A stretch of 64,000 nt of DNA. Source: Aquabacterium fontiphilum (lineage in GTDB: Bacteria > Pseudomonadota > Gammaproteobacteria > Burkholderiales > Burkholderiaceae_C). Within the stretch, counting starts at the first letter, position 1. Every line of letters begins with the position of its first letter. Under the pieces are notes generated by a model, which saw nothing but the letters and a program-made list of their open reading frames with translations, ran no database searches and was not told the DNA's origin. The DNA is taken from positions 114,908 through 178,907 of the forward strand of contig NZ_JAAAPN010000009.1 in the NCBI RefSeq assembly GCF_009909205.1, read 5' to 3'. Positions 37,824-46,341 of the stretch are shown piece by piece. The position numbers and the translations under genes are program-made.

Positions 37824-39032
37824 ATGCACCACCCCGCCCTCGGCCAGCTCGTGCTGGCTTACAGCCCCGTCATTGATCGCAATCGGGGTGTCATCGCCAC
37901 CCGTCTGACGCTGTCGCCTCTGCAGCCAGATGCCCCGCTGTCTGCCACAGGGGTGCTGGAGGCAATCGGTCAAGCCTGGCCAACCGGCGGCAATGACCTG
38001 TGGCTGAACGTGACGAGTGAAGCGCTGCTGCATGAGCTGCTGCTGGCCCAGCCGGGCACCCACGTGGTCATGGAGGTGCCGGCCTTCATGGCTGCCGATC
38101 CCCGTTACACCGATGCCATCTGTACCTTGCATGCGAATGGCGGCACGCTGGTGCTCAAGGGCCGGCCCCTGCAGGAGTTGCCCAAAGAAGTGCTGCCCTG
38201 CTTCAAGCATGCCGTGATCGACCTCAGCGAAGACCGCCGCGCCGACGGCGGCAACCCAGCCGCCGCGACGGCGAGCTCTCCGGCGGTATACCGGGGGGTG
38301 TCGGTGGTGCAAAGTGGTGTCACCAGCGTGGGGGACATGGAGGCTGCGTTCCGTCGGGGCGTGGTGGCCGTGCTGGGCTGGCCGATCGACAATGTGATCG
38401 AGGCGGGCAGCAAGCCGGCCGACCAGCCCGCGCTGCAGGTCATTGTGCAGTTGATCGATCAGGTTCACCGTCAGGACGACATCGACGACCTGGAAGCCAC
38501 CATCAAACGCGACCCGCCGCTGGCCTACAAGCTGATGCGTTACATCAATTCGCCGGCCTTCGGTCTGTCGGTCGAGATCAGCTCCTTTCGCCACGCCATC
38601 ATGATTCTGGGCTATCAGCGCCTCAAGCGCTGGCTGGCGCTGCTGCTGGCCACGGCCAGCAAGGATCCGAACATGCGCCCGGTGATGTACGCCTCGGTGC
38701 GCCGCGGCTTGCTGATGGAAGAACTGGGCCGCTGCAGCGGCAACGACGAGATGCGCAGCGAGCTGTTCATCTGTGGCGTGTTCTCGCTGCTGGACCGCAT
38801 GTTCCGCCAGCCCTTCAGCGAACTGCTGCGCACCATCCCCGTCCCTGAGCAGGTGTATCAGGCGCTGGCCGAGCAAAGCGGCCCGTATGAGCCCTACTTC
38901 CAGTTGGTGCAGGCCATCGAAACCGGTATCGTCTACGACATCAAGGCTGCGGCCGACGGGCTGATGCTCAGCTTCGACGACGTCAACGCCGCCCTGCTGC
39001 GCGCCATGTCCTCGGCCTCGCAACTCGACTGA
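37824..39032 (+). CDS. HDOD-domain protein with degenerate EAL N-terminus
   Basis: A 402-residue cytoplasmic signalling protein of the YuxH-like architecture. The first ~200 residues follow an EAL-domain plan (VLAYSPVIDRNRGVIATRLTLSP, DLWLNVTSEALLHELL) but lack the EAL/ExLxR catalytic residues, so c-di-GMP hydrolysis is not expected. The C-terminal HDOD domain (DIDDLEATIKRDPPLAYKLMRYINSP, then ILGYQRLKRWLALLL) is well preserved. It starts 20 bp after flgL, pointing to a link with flagellar or c-di-GMP control. It could also be an unrelated readthrough gene. Confidence 0.82.
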   Translation: MHHPALGQLVLAYSPVIDRNRGVIATRLTLSPLQPDAPLSATGVLEAIGQAWPTGGNDLWLNVTSEALLHELLLAQPGTHVVMEVPAFMAADPRYTDAICTLHANGGTLVLKGRPLQELPKEVLPCFKHAVIDLSEDRRADGGNPAAATASSPAVYRGVSVVQSGVTSVGDMEAAFRRGVVAVLGWPIDNVIEAGSKPADQPALQVIVQLIDQVHRQDDIDDLEATIKRDPPLAYKLMRYINSPAFGLSVEISSFRHAIMILGYQRLKRWLALLLATASKDPNMRPVMYASVRRGLLMEELGRCSGNDEMRSELFICGVFSLLDRMFRQPFSELLRTIPVPEQVYQALAEQSGPYEPYFQLVQAIETGIVYDIKAAADGLMLSFDDVNAALLRAMSSASQLD

Positions 39033-39055
39033 CCGGCTGCGGGCTAAGATGCGGC

Positions 39056-40084
39056 ATGTCCGCATCCGCCCCATACGCCGACCTCACGCCCGACGCCGTG
39101 CTCGACACGCTCGAGGTGCTGGGCCTGCGGCCCGACGGGCGCCTCATGGCGCTCAATTCATATGAGAACCGCGTCTTCCAGGTCGGGCTGGAGGACGACA
39201 CCTTTGTGGTGGCCAAGTTCTACCGACCTGGGCGATGGCAGGACGCGCAGATTCTTGAAGAACATGATTTTGCGCACGCACTGCAGGCGGCCGAAGTGCC
39301 GATGGTGCCCCCCCTGCCTTTGCAGTGCGCGCATCCCGAGGCACGCGTGCTCGGGGCGCAAAACACGCTCGGATGCTGGCGGGGCCACCGGGTCTCGGTG
39401 TCGCCACGGCGCGGCGGTCGCCCGGCCGAACTCGATGACCCCGACGTGTTGCGCTGGCTAGGCCGCTTTCTGGCGCGTCTGCATCTTGTCGGTGCGCAGG
39501 CACCGTTCTCACATCGTCTGACACTCGACACCCCCCGCTATGGCGGCGCCGCGCGCGACTGGTTGGCCACCGACGACACCGCCTTGCCACCCACGCAACG
39601 ACAGCACTGGCTGCAGGCGGCCGATGCAGCCCTGGCGCTGGCAGCAGCCACTTTTGCCCGCTTGCCGGACATGCGCCTCGTGCGCCTACACGGCGACATG
39701 CACCCAGGCAACCTGCTGTGGACGGCTGAAGGACCGCATTTTGTCGACCTGGACGACGCCTGCATGGGCCCGGCCGTTCAGGACCTGTGGATGTTGCTCA
39801 GCGGCGATGCCGAGGAACGACGTCCGCAGCTGGACGCGCTGATGGACGGCTACGAAAGCATGGCCGAGTTCGACTGGCGCACGCTGGCGCTGATCGAACC
39901 GCTGCGCACGCTGCGCATGATCCACCACAGCGCCTGGCTGGCCCGCCGCTGGAACGATCCGGCCTTTCCGGCCGCCTTTCCTTGGTTCGGCACGGAAGCC
40001 TATTGGTCGGAACAGGTGGCGCTGTTGTGGCAACAGGTGGAACTGATGACGACGCAGCAGGCCCAGCCTTGGCTTCTGGGTTGA
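39056..40084 (+). CDS. srkA: Stress response kinase A (YihE/RdoA) family protein
   Basis: Ser/Thr kinase of the aminoglycoside-phosphotransferase fold, 342 residues. LNSYENRVFQVGLED and VAKFYRPGRW (ATP-binding Lys), HGDMHPGNLLW (catalytic Asp) and FVDLDDACMGPAVQDLWMLLSG (metal-binding) are the SrkA signatures. The E. coli enzyme counters stress-induced cell death. It follows the HDOD gene by 23 bp, and a flagellar role is not established. Confidence 0.9.
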   Translation: MSASAPYADLTPDAVLDTLEVLGLRPDGRLMALNSYENRVFQVGLEDDTFVVAKFYRPGRWQDAQILEEHDFAHALQAAEVPMVPPLPLQCAHPEARVLGAQNTLGCWRGHRVSVSPRRGGRPAELDDPDVLRWLGRFLARLHLVGAQAPFSHRLTLDTPRYGGAARDWLATDDTALPPTQRQHWLQAADAALALAAATFARLPDMRLVRLHGDMHPGNLLWTAEGPHFVDLDDACMGPAVQDLWMLLSGDAEERRPQLDALMDGYESMAEFDWRTLALIEPLRTLRMIHHSAWLARRWNDPAFPAAFPWFGTEAYWSEQVALLWQQVELMTTQQAQPWLLG

Positions 40085-40202
40085 CCTCCACGTACCCGCC
40101 CTGGGCGTGAAGGATTGCATGATGGGGGGACTTTGCCATGCCGCCGCCGGCCTGCCGACGCGTTATGTTCCACCCGATTACAGTTCTTCAGGAGTTTGGG
40201 GC

Positions 40203-40652
40203 GTGGCAACACAGCAGATGGGCCGCAGTGTCAGTGATCGGGGCGTGGTGTTCGGGCTGGTGGGGCTGGTGCTCGCCTTGCTCTTGGCAGTGTGGGGCTA
40301 CACCGCGGCGACAGGCCAGGGCGACCGCAGCCGCCCAAAGCCGGTGTGGTTCGGTGTCAGCAAAGTGATGTCACAGCTCGCGGATGGGCGCCTGGCCCAG
40401 ATCCAAATCAAGGTTCAACTGCGCCCCGGCGACGACCCGATGGACCTCGCCGCCCATGAGCCGGCTTTCAAGAACCTGGTACAGACCATCTCTGCCGAAC
40501 TCACCCAGGCCGATGTGGCTGGGCCGCAAGGTCTGCAGGCGTTGGCAGAGGACATGACCGATGCGTTCAATGCCTACCTGCATGAACGCGGTCGCGACGA
40601 ACGGGTCCGCCGCGTGCTCTTCGAAGAGATGATGCTGCTGCCCGAACGCTGA
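40203..40652 (+). CDS. FliL-like flagellar basal-body-associated membrane protein
   Basis: Start chosen at a GTG (40203) with AGGAG eight bases upstream; the longer ATG frame beginning at 40107 has no such site and a Cys/Gly-rich stretch unlike the family. This gives 149 residues: a short cytoplasmic tail, one membrane span (about 15-36) and a periplasmic domain. That domain contains [11 protein letters not shown] (beta strands) and ends in [14 protein letters not shown], which resembles the FliL C-terminus. FliL proteins bind stators. Genuine fliL normally lies in the fliM operon, so this is probably a second FliL-like protein. The assignment is by fold pattern and locus. Confidence 0.6.
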   Translation: MATQQMGRSVSDRGVVFGLVGLVLALLLAVWGYTAATGQGDRSRPKPVWFGVSKVMSQLADGRLAQIQIKVQLRPGDDPMDLAAHEPAFKNLVQTISAELTQADVAGPQGLQALAEDMTDAFNAYLHERGRDERVRRVLFEEMMLLPER

Positions 40653-40668
40653 GCCGGGCCAGCCGCGC

Positions 40669-40695
40669 GCCACGCCTGCCCCGGCCTGGCGTGGC
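40669..40695 (+). terminator. GC-rich hairpin between the FliL-like gene and the sigma-54 activator
   Basis: GCCACGCC (40669-40676) pairs perfectly with GGCGTGGC (40688-40695) around an 11-nt loop, 16 bases after the FliL-like stop. No T-run follows, so it is a weak terminator at best. It ends exactly where the first possible ATG of the activator gene begins and could hide that start. Confidence 0.45.
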
Positions 40696-40719
40696 ATGCA
40701 TGCTGCTTGCACCCGCGGC

Positions 40720-42357
40720 ATGCCGACCCACCCGTCTGACGAATCCCTCGCCGAACACGAACAGCTGCTGCTGCGCCAGAGCATCCGCCTGCTGAGCCAG
40801 GGGGCCGAACCCGGCGTGGCCGTGCGTGAAATGCTGCACCTGCTGTCCGAACTGGTCGGGCTCAACCGTGGACGGGTGGTGCTGCCAGACCCGGACACCG
40901 GGCTGCTCTGCATCCGCCACGCCTACGGCCTCACCCGGGACGAGGTGGCGCGCGGCCGTTACCGGCTCGGTGAGGGCATCACCGGCCAGGTGATGCAGAC
41001 AGGCGAGACGCTCATCGTCCAGGACATCGACCACGAGCCCCGCTACCTTGCCCGCGCGGTCGCGCGCAGCACGCTGCCTGAAGGCACGGTGTCCTACATT
41101 GCGCTGCCCATTCGGGTCGAGCAACGCGTCATGGGGGTGCTGGGTGTCCACCGCATCCGCTCACGCCGGCGGGCCCTCGGTGACGACCTGCAGCTGCTGC
41201 GCACGCTGGCCGAGTTGATGGGCCAGGTCTTTCGCATCCACCAACTGATCGAGGAGCGCACCGCCTCGCTGGCCGCCGAGAACCGCGAGCTGCGCGCGGC
41301 CCTGCAGGAGCAGGCCACGCCCGCCACCGCCTGGGGCATCGTGGGAGAGGCCCCGGCCCTGATGACCGCGTTGCGCCAGCTGGAGCAGGTCGCCCACAGC
41401 GACGCCACCGTCATGCTGCTGGGTGAATCGGGCACCGGCAAGGAGCTTTTTGCGCGCGCGCTGCATTTGCACAGCCGGCGCCGCGACCAGCCCTTCGTGA
41501 AGGTCAACTGCGCCGCCATCCCGGAATCGCTGTTCGAGGCCGAGCTCTTCGGCCATGAAAAAGGCGCCTTCACCGGCGCCACGACACAACGCATCGGCCG
41601 CTTCGAACAGGCCCATGGTGGCACCCTCTTCCTCGACGAGATCGGCGATCTGCCGCCGGCGGTGCAGGTCAAGCTGCTGCGCGTGCTGCAGGAACGGGTG
41701 ATCGAGCGGCTGGGCAGCCACCAGGAGCGGCCCGTGGACGTTCGTGTGGTGGCAGCCACGCACCGCGACCTGATGGCGCTGGTTCAGGCCGGCCGTTTCC
41801 GGCTCGACCTGTTCTACCGGCTCAATGTCATCCCCATCCGGCTGCCGGCCTTGCGCGAGCGCCGCGGCGACATCAAGCTGCTGCTACAGCATTTCCTGTC
41901 GCAGTTGAACCAGCGCCATCAGCGCAATGTCCTGCTCACGCCGCAGGCGCTCAGCCGGTTGGTCGCCCATCCATGGCCTGGCAACATCCGCCAGCTGTTC
42001 AATGTGGTGGAGCGGCTGGTGCTGCTCAGCCACGAAGATCGCATAGATCTGGCCACCGCCGACTGGGTGCTGCGTGACGAGGCCACGCACGCCCCCGCAG
42101 ACGAGCCGCCCACCGTCGCGGGCGGGGCCCCGCTCCGCCTGGGGCGCGGCCCGCGCGCGCCGTCTGTGGTGCGCCCGTACGAGCATGTGCGCGCAGACGA
42201 GCGCGACACCCTCCGCCAAGCCCTGCAAGCCCACGCAGGCAACAAATCGCGCACGGCGCAAGCGCTCGGGCTCACGCTGCGCCAACTGAACTACCGGCTG
42301 CAGCTGCTGGGTCTGGACGGCAAGGCTGCCTCACCCCGGCGGACAGACAAAGTGTAG
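40720..42357 (+). CDS. Sigma-54-dependent activator: GAF-AAA+-Fis (NifA-like)
   Basis: Enhancer-binding protein of about 545 residues. The N-terminal GAF domain ([18 protein letters not shown]... [20 protein letters not shown]) may bind a small ligand. The AAA+ domain has Walker A GESGTGKE, the sigma-54 contact loop GAFTGA (in [13 protein letters not shown]), Walker B LFLDEIG and an arginine-finger region. The Fis-type DNA-binding helix pair is [20 protein letters not shown]. The start is uncertain: 40720 (MPTHPSD) or 40696, which abuts a hairpin; neither has a good ribosome-binding site. It directly precedes a palindrome and a sigma-54 promoter, its likely targets. Confidence 0.9.
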   Translation: MPTHPSDESLAEHEQLLLRQSIRLLSQGAEPGVAVREMLHLLSELVGLNRGRVVLPDPDTGLLCIRHAYGLTRDEVARGRYRLGEGITGQVMQTGETLIVQDIDHEPRYLARAVARSTLPEGTVSYIALPIRVEQRVMGVLGVHRIRSRRRALGDDLQLLRTLAELMGQVFRIHQLIEERTASLAAENRELRAALQEQATPATAWGIVGEAPALMTALRQLEQVAHSDATVMLLGESGTGKELFARALHLHSRRRDQPFVKVNCAAIPESLFEAELFGHEKGAFTGATTQRIGRFEQAHGGTLFLDEIGDLPPAVQVKLLRVLQERVIERLGSHQERPVDVRVVAATHRDLMALVQAGRFRLDLFYRLNVIPIRLPALRERRGDIKLLLQHFLSQLNQRHQRNVLLTPQALSRLVAHPWPGNIRQLFNVVERLVLLSHEDRIDLATADWVLRDEATHAPADEPPTVAGGAPLRLGRGPRAPSVVRPYEHVRADERDTLRQALQAHAGNKSRTAQALGLTLRQLNYRLQLLGLDGKAASPRRTDKV

Positions 42358-42358
42358 A

Positions 42359-42376
42359 CAAATTGTCAACAATTTG
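42359..42376 (+). promoter_or_regulatory. Palindromic upstream activator site (candidate enhancer)
   Basis: CAAATTGT-CA-ACAATTTG, perfect 8-bp arms around 2 bp, starting one base after the activator's stop codon. Its centre is about 92 bp upstream of the predicted sigma-54 transcription start. A further half-site CAATTTG occurs at 42395-42401. This is the expected position and form of an enhancer-binding site for a Fis-type activator. Confidence 0.7.
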
Positions 42377-42432
42377 CGCAGATGCGGCGACAGCCAATTT
42401 GCACAAACCCTTGATTCAAAAGGACTTTTTCA

Positions 42433-42448
42433 TTGGCACAGCCCTTGC
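42433..42448 (+). promoter_or_regulatory. Sigma-54 (-24/-12) promoter
   Basis: TTGGCACAGCCCTTGC matches the -24 (TGGCAC) and -12 (TTGC) boxes exactly with the required spacing. Transcription should begin near 42460, leaving about 22 bases to the ATG at 42482. Confidence 0.9.
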
Positions 42449-42481
42449 GGTGACACCCCGCATCACCCGATGGAGATGCCC

Positions 42482-43639
42482 ATGAACGCCGTGCTGCAAG
42501 CCACCCCAGCCAACCCCTGCGACCATCCGAGCGACATCGACCAGGTCATCAGCACATTGCTCCGCCCCCAGGTGGCGGCCATCGATGCCCAGGCCCAGTA
42601 CCCCGAGGACGTGATGCGTGCACTCGGCCGCGCTGGCGCCTTTCGTGGCGCAGGCGCCGCGGACCATGGCGGCAACGGCCTGGGCCTGCCCCATGTCATC
42701 GACACCATGACGGCCGTCTCGCGCGAATGCGTCTCGACAGGCTTTCTGGTGTGGTGCCAGACGGCGTGCGCACGCTACATCGACCAGTCCAGCAACACCG
42801 CACTCAAGGCCCGTGTGCTGCCCCGCGTGCTCAGCGGCGAACAGCTGGTGGGCACCGGGCTGTCGAACACGATCAAGTCGTACGACCAGATCGAGTCGTA
42901 TCGCCTCTCGGCGCGCCGCGTCGAAGGGGGCTACGAGATCAACGGCGTGCTGCCGTGGGTTTCCAACCTGGGCGCCGACCACCTCTTTGCCACCGGCTGC
43001 CCGGTGGTGAACGCGCAGGCCGGCGAAGGGCCGGTGTTTGTGCTCGTCGACTGCGCGCAACCCGGCTTCCGGCTGGTTGAATGCGCCCACTTCATGGCGC
43101 TGGATGGCACACGCACCATGGCCTGCCACTTCAAGGACGTCTTCATTGCGGACGACATGGTGCTGGCTCACCCGGCCGAGTCATGCGCCTACGTCCGCCG
43201 CATCAAGCCAGGAATGATTCTGGGCCAGATGGGCATGGGGCTGGGCCTGGCCGAGGCCTGCCTTGCGCTGATGCGCGACGCCAACCGCACCCATGGCCAC
43301 GTCAACCGCTACCTCGACGATCAGGTCGACGACCTCGCCCCGCTGCTTGCCGAAGCGCAAGCGCGCACGCAGGCCCTCGCCGCCGCGCTGCATGCGGATC
43401 CGATGGCCGATGTGGTGCTGCCCGTCCTGCAGACGCGGCTGGCCGGCGGCGAGCTGGCCATGCGCAGCGCGCACGCCGCCTTGCTGCACCTTGGCGCCAA
43501 GGGCTATCTGATGCGCAGCCCCGCACAGCGTCGGCTGCGCGAAGCCTACTTCGTCGGCATCGTCACTCCGGCTACCAAGCACCTGCGCAAGGAGATTGCG
43601 CGGCTGAGCGCTGCGCAGACCGACACCCAGCCGGCCTGA
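42482..43639 (+). CDS. Acyl-CoA dehydrogenase-like flavoprotein
   Basis: A 385-residue protein of the acyl-CoA dehydrogenase superfamily. The helical N-domain, the central beta domain (LVGTGLSN..., YEINGVLPWVSNLGADH with the flavin-contact motif) and the C-terminal helical bundle (MGLGLAEACLALM...) are recognisable. Members include true dehydrogenases and flavin-dependent monooxygenases of the SfnC/DszC type; sequence alone does not decide which. The start at 42482 is supported by GGAG six bases upstream and by the promoter position. First gene of the sigma-54 transcription unit; the substrate is unknown. Confidence 0.8.
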   Translation: MNAVLQATPANPCDHPSDIDQVISTLLRPQVAAIDAQAQYPEDVMRALGRAGAFRGAGAADHGGNGLGLPHVIDTMTAVSRECVSTGFLVWCQTACARYIDQSSNTALKARVLPRVLSGEQLVGTGLSNTIKSYDQIESYRLSARRVEGGYEINGVLPWVSNLGADHLFATGCPVVNAQAGEGPVFVLVDCAQPGFRLVECAHFMALDGTRTMACHFKDVFIADDMVLAHPAESCAYVRRIKPGMILGQMGMGLGLAEACLALMRDANRTHGHVNRYLDDQVDDLAPLLAEAQARTQALAAALHADPMADVVLPVLQTRLAGGELAMRSAHAALLHLGAKGYLMRSPAQRRLREAYFVGIVTPATKHLRKEIARLSAAQTDTQPA

Positions 43640-43682
43640 CGCCCCATCCCTGTCTCCATCCAACCGCAACCGAAAGGCGCCC

Positions 43683-45029
43683 ATGTCACTGCAAGACCCC
43701 TTCGACCCGCGCAGCCAGCTCCACCACGGCTGCAGTTGTGGCCATCACGCCAGCCAAGCCGACCATGATCTGGCGGCCGAAGAACAGCTCAACCAGCGGG
43801 TGATTCAGTCCACGGTGATGCGGGCGCTGTTTCCGAAAGATGCCGAGCGACGGCGTTTTCTGTCGGCGGTGGGCGTGCAGACCGCCTGGGCGGCCATCGC
43901 CTCGGTCATTCCCTTTGCCAGCCTCGAAGCGATGGCCCAGGAACGGGGCAGTCTGGAAAAGACTGACCTCAAGATCGGATTCATCCCCATCACCTGCGCC
44001 AGCCCGCTGATCATGGCCGAACCGCTGGGCTTTTACCGCAAGGAAGGGCTGAATGTCAGCGTCATGAAGACCGCTGGCTGGGCCCTGATCCGCGACAAGG
44101 TGCTCAACAAGGAATATGACGCCTCGCACATGCTCGCGCCCATGCCGCTGGCCATGTCGATGGGCCTGGGATCGACCGCCCAGGAAACCAATGTCATGAC
44201 AATTCAGAACGTGAACGGTCAGGCCATCGTGTTGGCCAACAAGCACAAGACCAACCGCGACCCAAAAAACTGGAAGGGCTTCAAGTTCGCCATTCCCTTC
44301 GAGTACTCCATCCATAACCTGCTGCTGCGCTACTACCTGGCCGAGCATGGCCTCGACCCGGACCGCGACGTGCAGCTGCGCGTCGTGCCGCCGCCCGAGA
44401 TGGTGGCCAACCTGCGCGCAGGCAACATCGACGGCTTTCTTGGCCCCGACCCGATCAACCAGCGGGTTGTGTACGACGAGATCGGCTTCATCCACATCCT
44501 GTCGCGCGAGATCTGGAACGGCCACCCCTGCTGCTCGTTTGCCATTCCGAACACCTTCATCCGCGAGAACCCCAACACCTTTGCTGCGCTGTACCGCGCC
44601 ATCCTGAAGTCGGCCGCCATGGCGCGCGACCCCAAGAACCGGCCCATCATGGCCGAGGTGCTCTCGCCGGCCAAATACCTCAACCAGCCACGTGCCGTGC
44701 TCGAGCAGGTGCTGACCGGCCGCTTCGCCGATGGACTGGGCAATGTGCGTAACGAGCCCGGCCGGGTCGACTACGACCCCTTCCCCTGGTACTCGATGGC
44801 GTATTGGATCCTCAGCCAGCTCAAGCGCTGGGGCTACGTCAAAGGCGAGGTGCGCTACAAGGACATCGCCGAGCGCGTCTACCTGCTGACCGATGCGCGC
44901 AAGCACATGGCCGCACTGGACATGAACCCACCCAAAGAAAACAGCCGCAAGTTCAAGGTCATGGGCAAGGAGTTCGATCCCGCCCGCGCCGACGCCTACG
45001 TCGACAGCTTCGCCATCCGGCGCACCTGA
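43683..45029 (+). CDS. CmpA/NrtA-type ABC substrate-binding protein with Tat signal and Cys/His-rich leader
   Basis: A periplasmic solute receptor of 448 residues. The twin-arginine motif is RRRFLSAVG at 56-64, followed by a hydrophobic stretch and a probable AMA/QE cleavage near residue 85. Ahead of it sits a 55-residue extension with HHGCSCGHH (His14/15, Cys17/19, His21/22), a possible metal site. The mature part resembles NMT1/NrtA receptors (LKIGFIPITCASPLIMAEPLG, LRAGNIDGFLGPDP). Relatives bind nitrate, bicarbonate, cyanate or sulfonates. No permease or ATPase gene follows, which is unusual. It is 43 bp downstream of the flavoprotein gene. Confidence 0.85.
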   Translation: MSLQDPFDPRSQLHHGCSCGHHASQADHDLAAEEQLNQRVIQSTVMRALFPKDAERRRFLSAVGVQTAWAAIASVIPFASLEAMAQERGSLEKTDLKIGFIPITCASPLIMAEPLGFYRKEGLNVSVMKTAGWALIRDKVLNKEYDASHMLAPMPLAMSMGLGSTAQETNVMTIQNVNGQAIVLANKHKTNRDPKNWKGFKFAIPFEYSIHNLLLRYYLAEHGLDPDRDVQLRVVPPPEMVANLRAGNIDGFLGPDPINQRVVYDEIGFIHILSREIWNGHPCCSFAIPNTFIRENPNTFAALYRAILKSAAMARDPKNRPIMAEVLSPAKYLNQPRAVLEQVLTGRFADGLGNVRNEPGRVDYDPFPWYSMAYWILSQLKRWGYVKGEVRYKDIAERVYLLTDARKHMAALDMNPPKENSRKFKVMGKEFDPARADAYVDSFAIRRT

Positions 45030-45094
45030 ACCGCCACACCTTCGCATCCCCACGCTTTCTGCTTCACTCTCAGCCCCCAACCAAGGACACCGAC

Positions 45095-45637
45095 ATGAGC
45101 ACCGACACCGTCACCACCTACCTGCGCCCCATTGACCGCGATGGCCTGCTGAAGTTTGCCGAAGCCGGCCGCGAGAACCCGGAACGCAAGGGCACCAACA
45201 AGGTCAAGACCGTGATGCAGGGCCAGTTCCGTTCGTGGAGCTTTGTCGGCATCCACAACCCCGTGGTGGTCGATGAGCCGCTCCACCTGTTTGGCGAGAA
45301 CACGGCCCCGGCCCCGGGCGAGATCGTCTTGTCGGCGCTGGGCGGCTGCCTGGGCGTGGGCATCACGGCCGTGGCCACGCTGCGCCAGGTCAAGCTGTCC
45401 AAGCTCGAGATCCATCTGGAGGCCGACATCGGCAACACCGCCGCCTGGGGCGCCGGTGGCGCCGAACGCGAGCCCCACCAGATGGGCTTTCAGGCCATCC
45501 GCGTGAAAGTGGCCATCGAGGGTGAGGCCTCACGCGAAGAGCTCAACGACATCGTCCAGCGGGCCAACCACTTCTCGCCCGTGGCCAACTCGATGCGCAA
45601 TCCCATCCCGTTCGAGATCGGGCTGCTGGACGCCTGA
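45095..45637 (+). CDS. OsmC-family protein with a single cysteine
   Basis: A 180-residue OsmC/Ohr-fold protein. ENTAPAPGEIVLSALGGCLGVGITAVA holds the only cysteine, Cys85, at the position of the reactive N-terminal-side cysteine of the family. The second cysteine used by Ohr/OsmC peroxidases is missing. The C-terminal helix ANHFSPVANSMRNPIPFEI is typical of the less-studied OsmC-like branch. It is the third gene of the sigma-54 unit; it may detoxify a reactive intermediate or be a thiol-dependent enzyme, which is inference. Confidence 0.82.
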   Translation: MSTDTVTTYLRPIDRDGLLKFAEAGRENPERKGTNKVKTVMQGQFRSWSFVGIHNPVVVDEPLHLFGENTAPAPGEIVLSALGGCLGVGITAVATLRQVKLSKLEIHLEADIGNTAAWGAGGAEREPHQMGFQAIRVKVAIEGEASREELNDIVQRANHFSPVANSMRNPIPFEIGLLDA

Positions 45638-45661
45638 CGTCCGGCACGTCACATGCGCCCC

Positions 45662-46300
45662 ATGCAGCCGCAACACACGCCCCCTGCCCGCGACCACTGG
45701 GAACAGGTCTACCGCACCAAGGCGCCCGATGGCGTGAGCTGGTATGCGCCCCATGCCACTGTGTCGCTGGCCTTGATGCACCAGGCGGGGCTGGGGCCCG
45801 CCTCGGCGGTGATCGACGTCGGCGGTGGGGCGTCCACGCTGGTGGATGATTTGCTGGCCGAGGGGGTGGGTGCGCTCACCGTGCTTGACCTGTCCGAAGC
45901 CGCGCTCGCGGTTTCCCAGGCACGCCTGGGGCCCCGCGCGGAGGGGGTGCAGTGGCTGGCCGCCGACATCACCGATGTGGCCCTGCCTGCGCAGGCGTAT
46001 GACATCTGGCATGACCGCGCCGTCTTCCACTTCATGACCGCGCCGCCAGCCCGCAACGCCTACCTTCGTGCCTTGCGAGCGGCGCTGCGCTCCGGCGGCC
46101 ATGTGGTGATTGCCACCTTTGCCGAAGACGGCCCCGAACGCTGCAGCGGCCTGCCGGTGACCCGCTACAGCGTGCCGGCGCTGGCGGCCACCCTGGGCGA
46201 CGACTTCACGCTGCTGGCCCATCAGCGCGCGCTGCACCCCACCCCATTCGGCACCGAGCAGGCCTTCAACCACGCGCTGTTTCGCTACCAGCCGGACTGA
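45662..46300 (+). CDS. Class I SAM-dependent methyltransferase
   Basis: A 212-residue cytosolic methyltransferase. The SAM-binding loop VIDVGGGASTLVDDLL, the acidic strand LTVLDLSEAAL and WLAADITDV are clear. The N-terminal DHWEQVYRTKAPDGVSWYAPH is found in a common uncharacterised branch related to thiopurine/thiol methyltransferases. It starts 24 bp after the OsmC-like gene and could be its operon partner. The substrate is unknown. Confidence 0.82.
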   Translation: MQPQHTPPARDHWEQVYRTKAPDGVSWYAPHATVSLALMHQAGLGPASAVIDVGGGASTLVDDLLAEGVGALTVLDLSEAALAVSQARLGPRAEGVQWLAADITDVALPAQAYDIWHDRAVFHFMTAPPARNAYLRALRAALRSGGHVVIATFAEDGPERCSGLPVTRYSVPALAATLGDDFTLLAHQRALHPTPFGTEQAFNHALFRYQPD

Positions 46301-46341
46301 CCCTCCATCGCCGCATCAGAGGGAAACATCAGGGCGAGATA

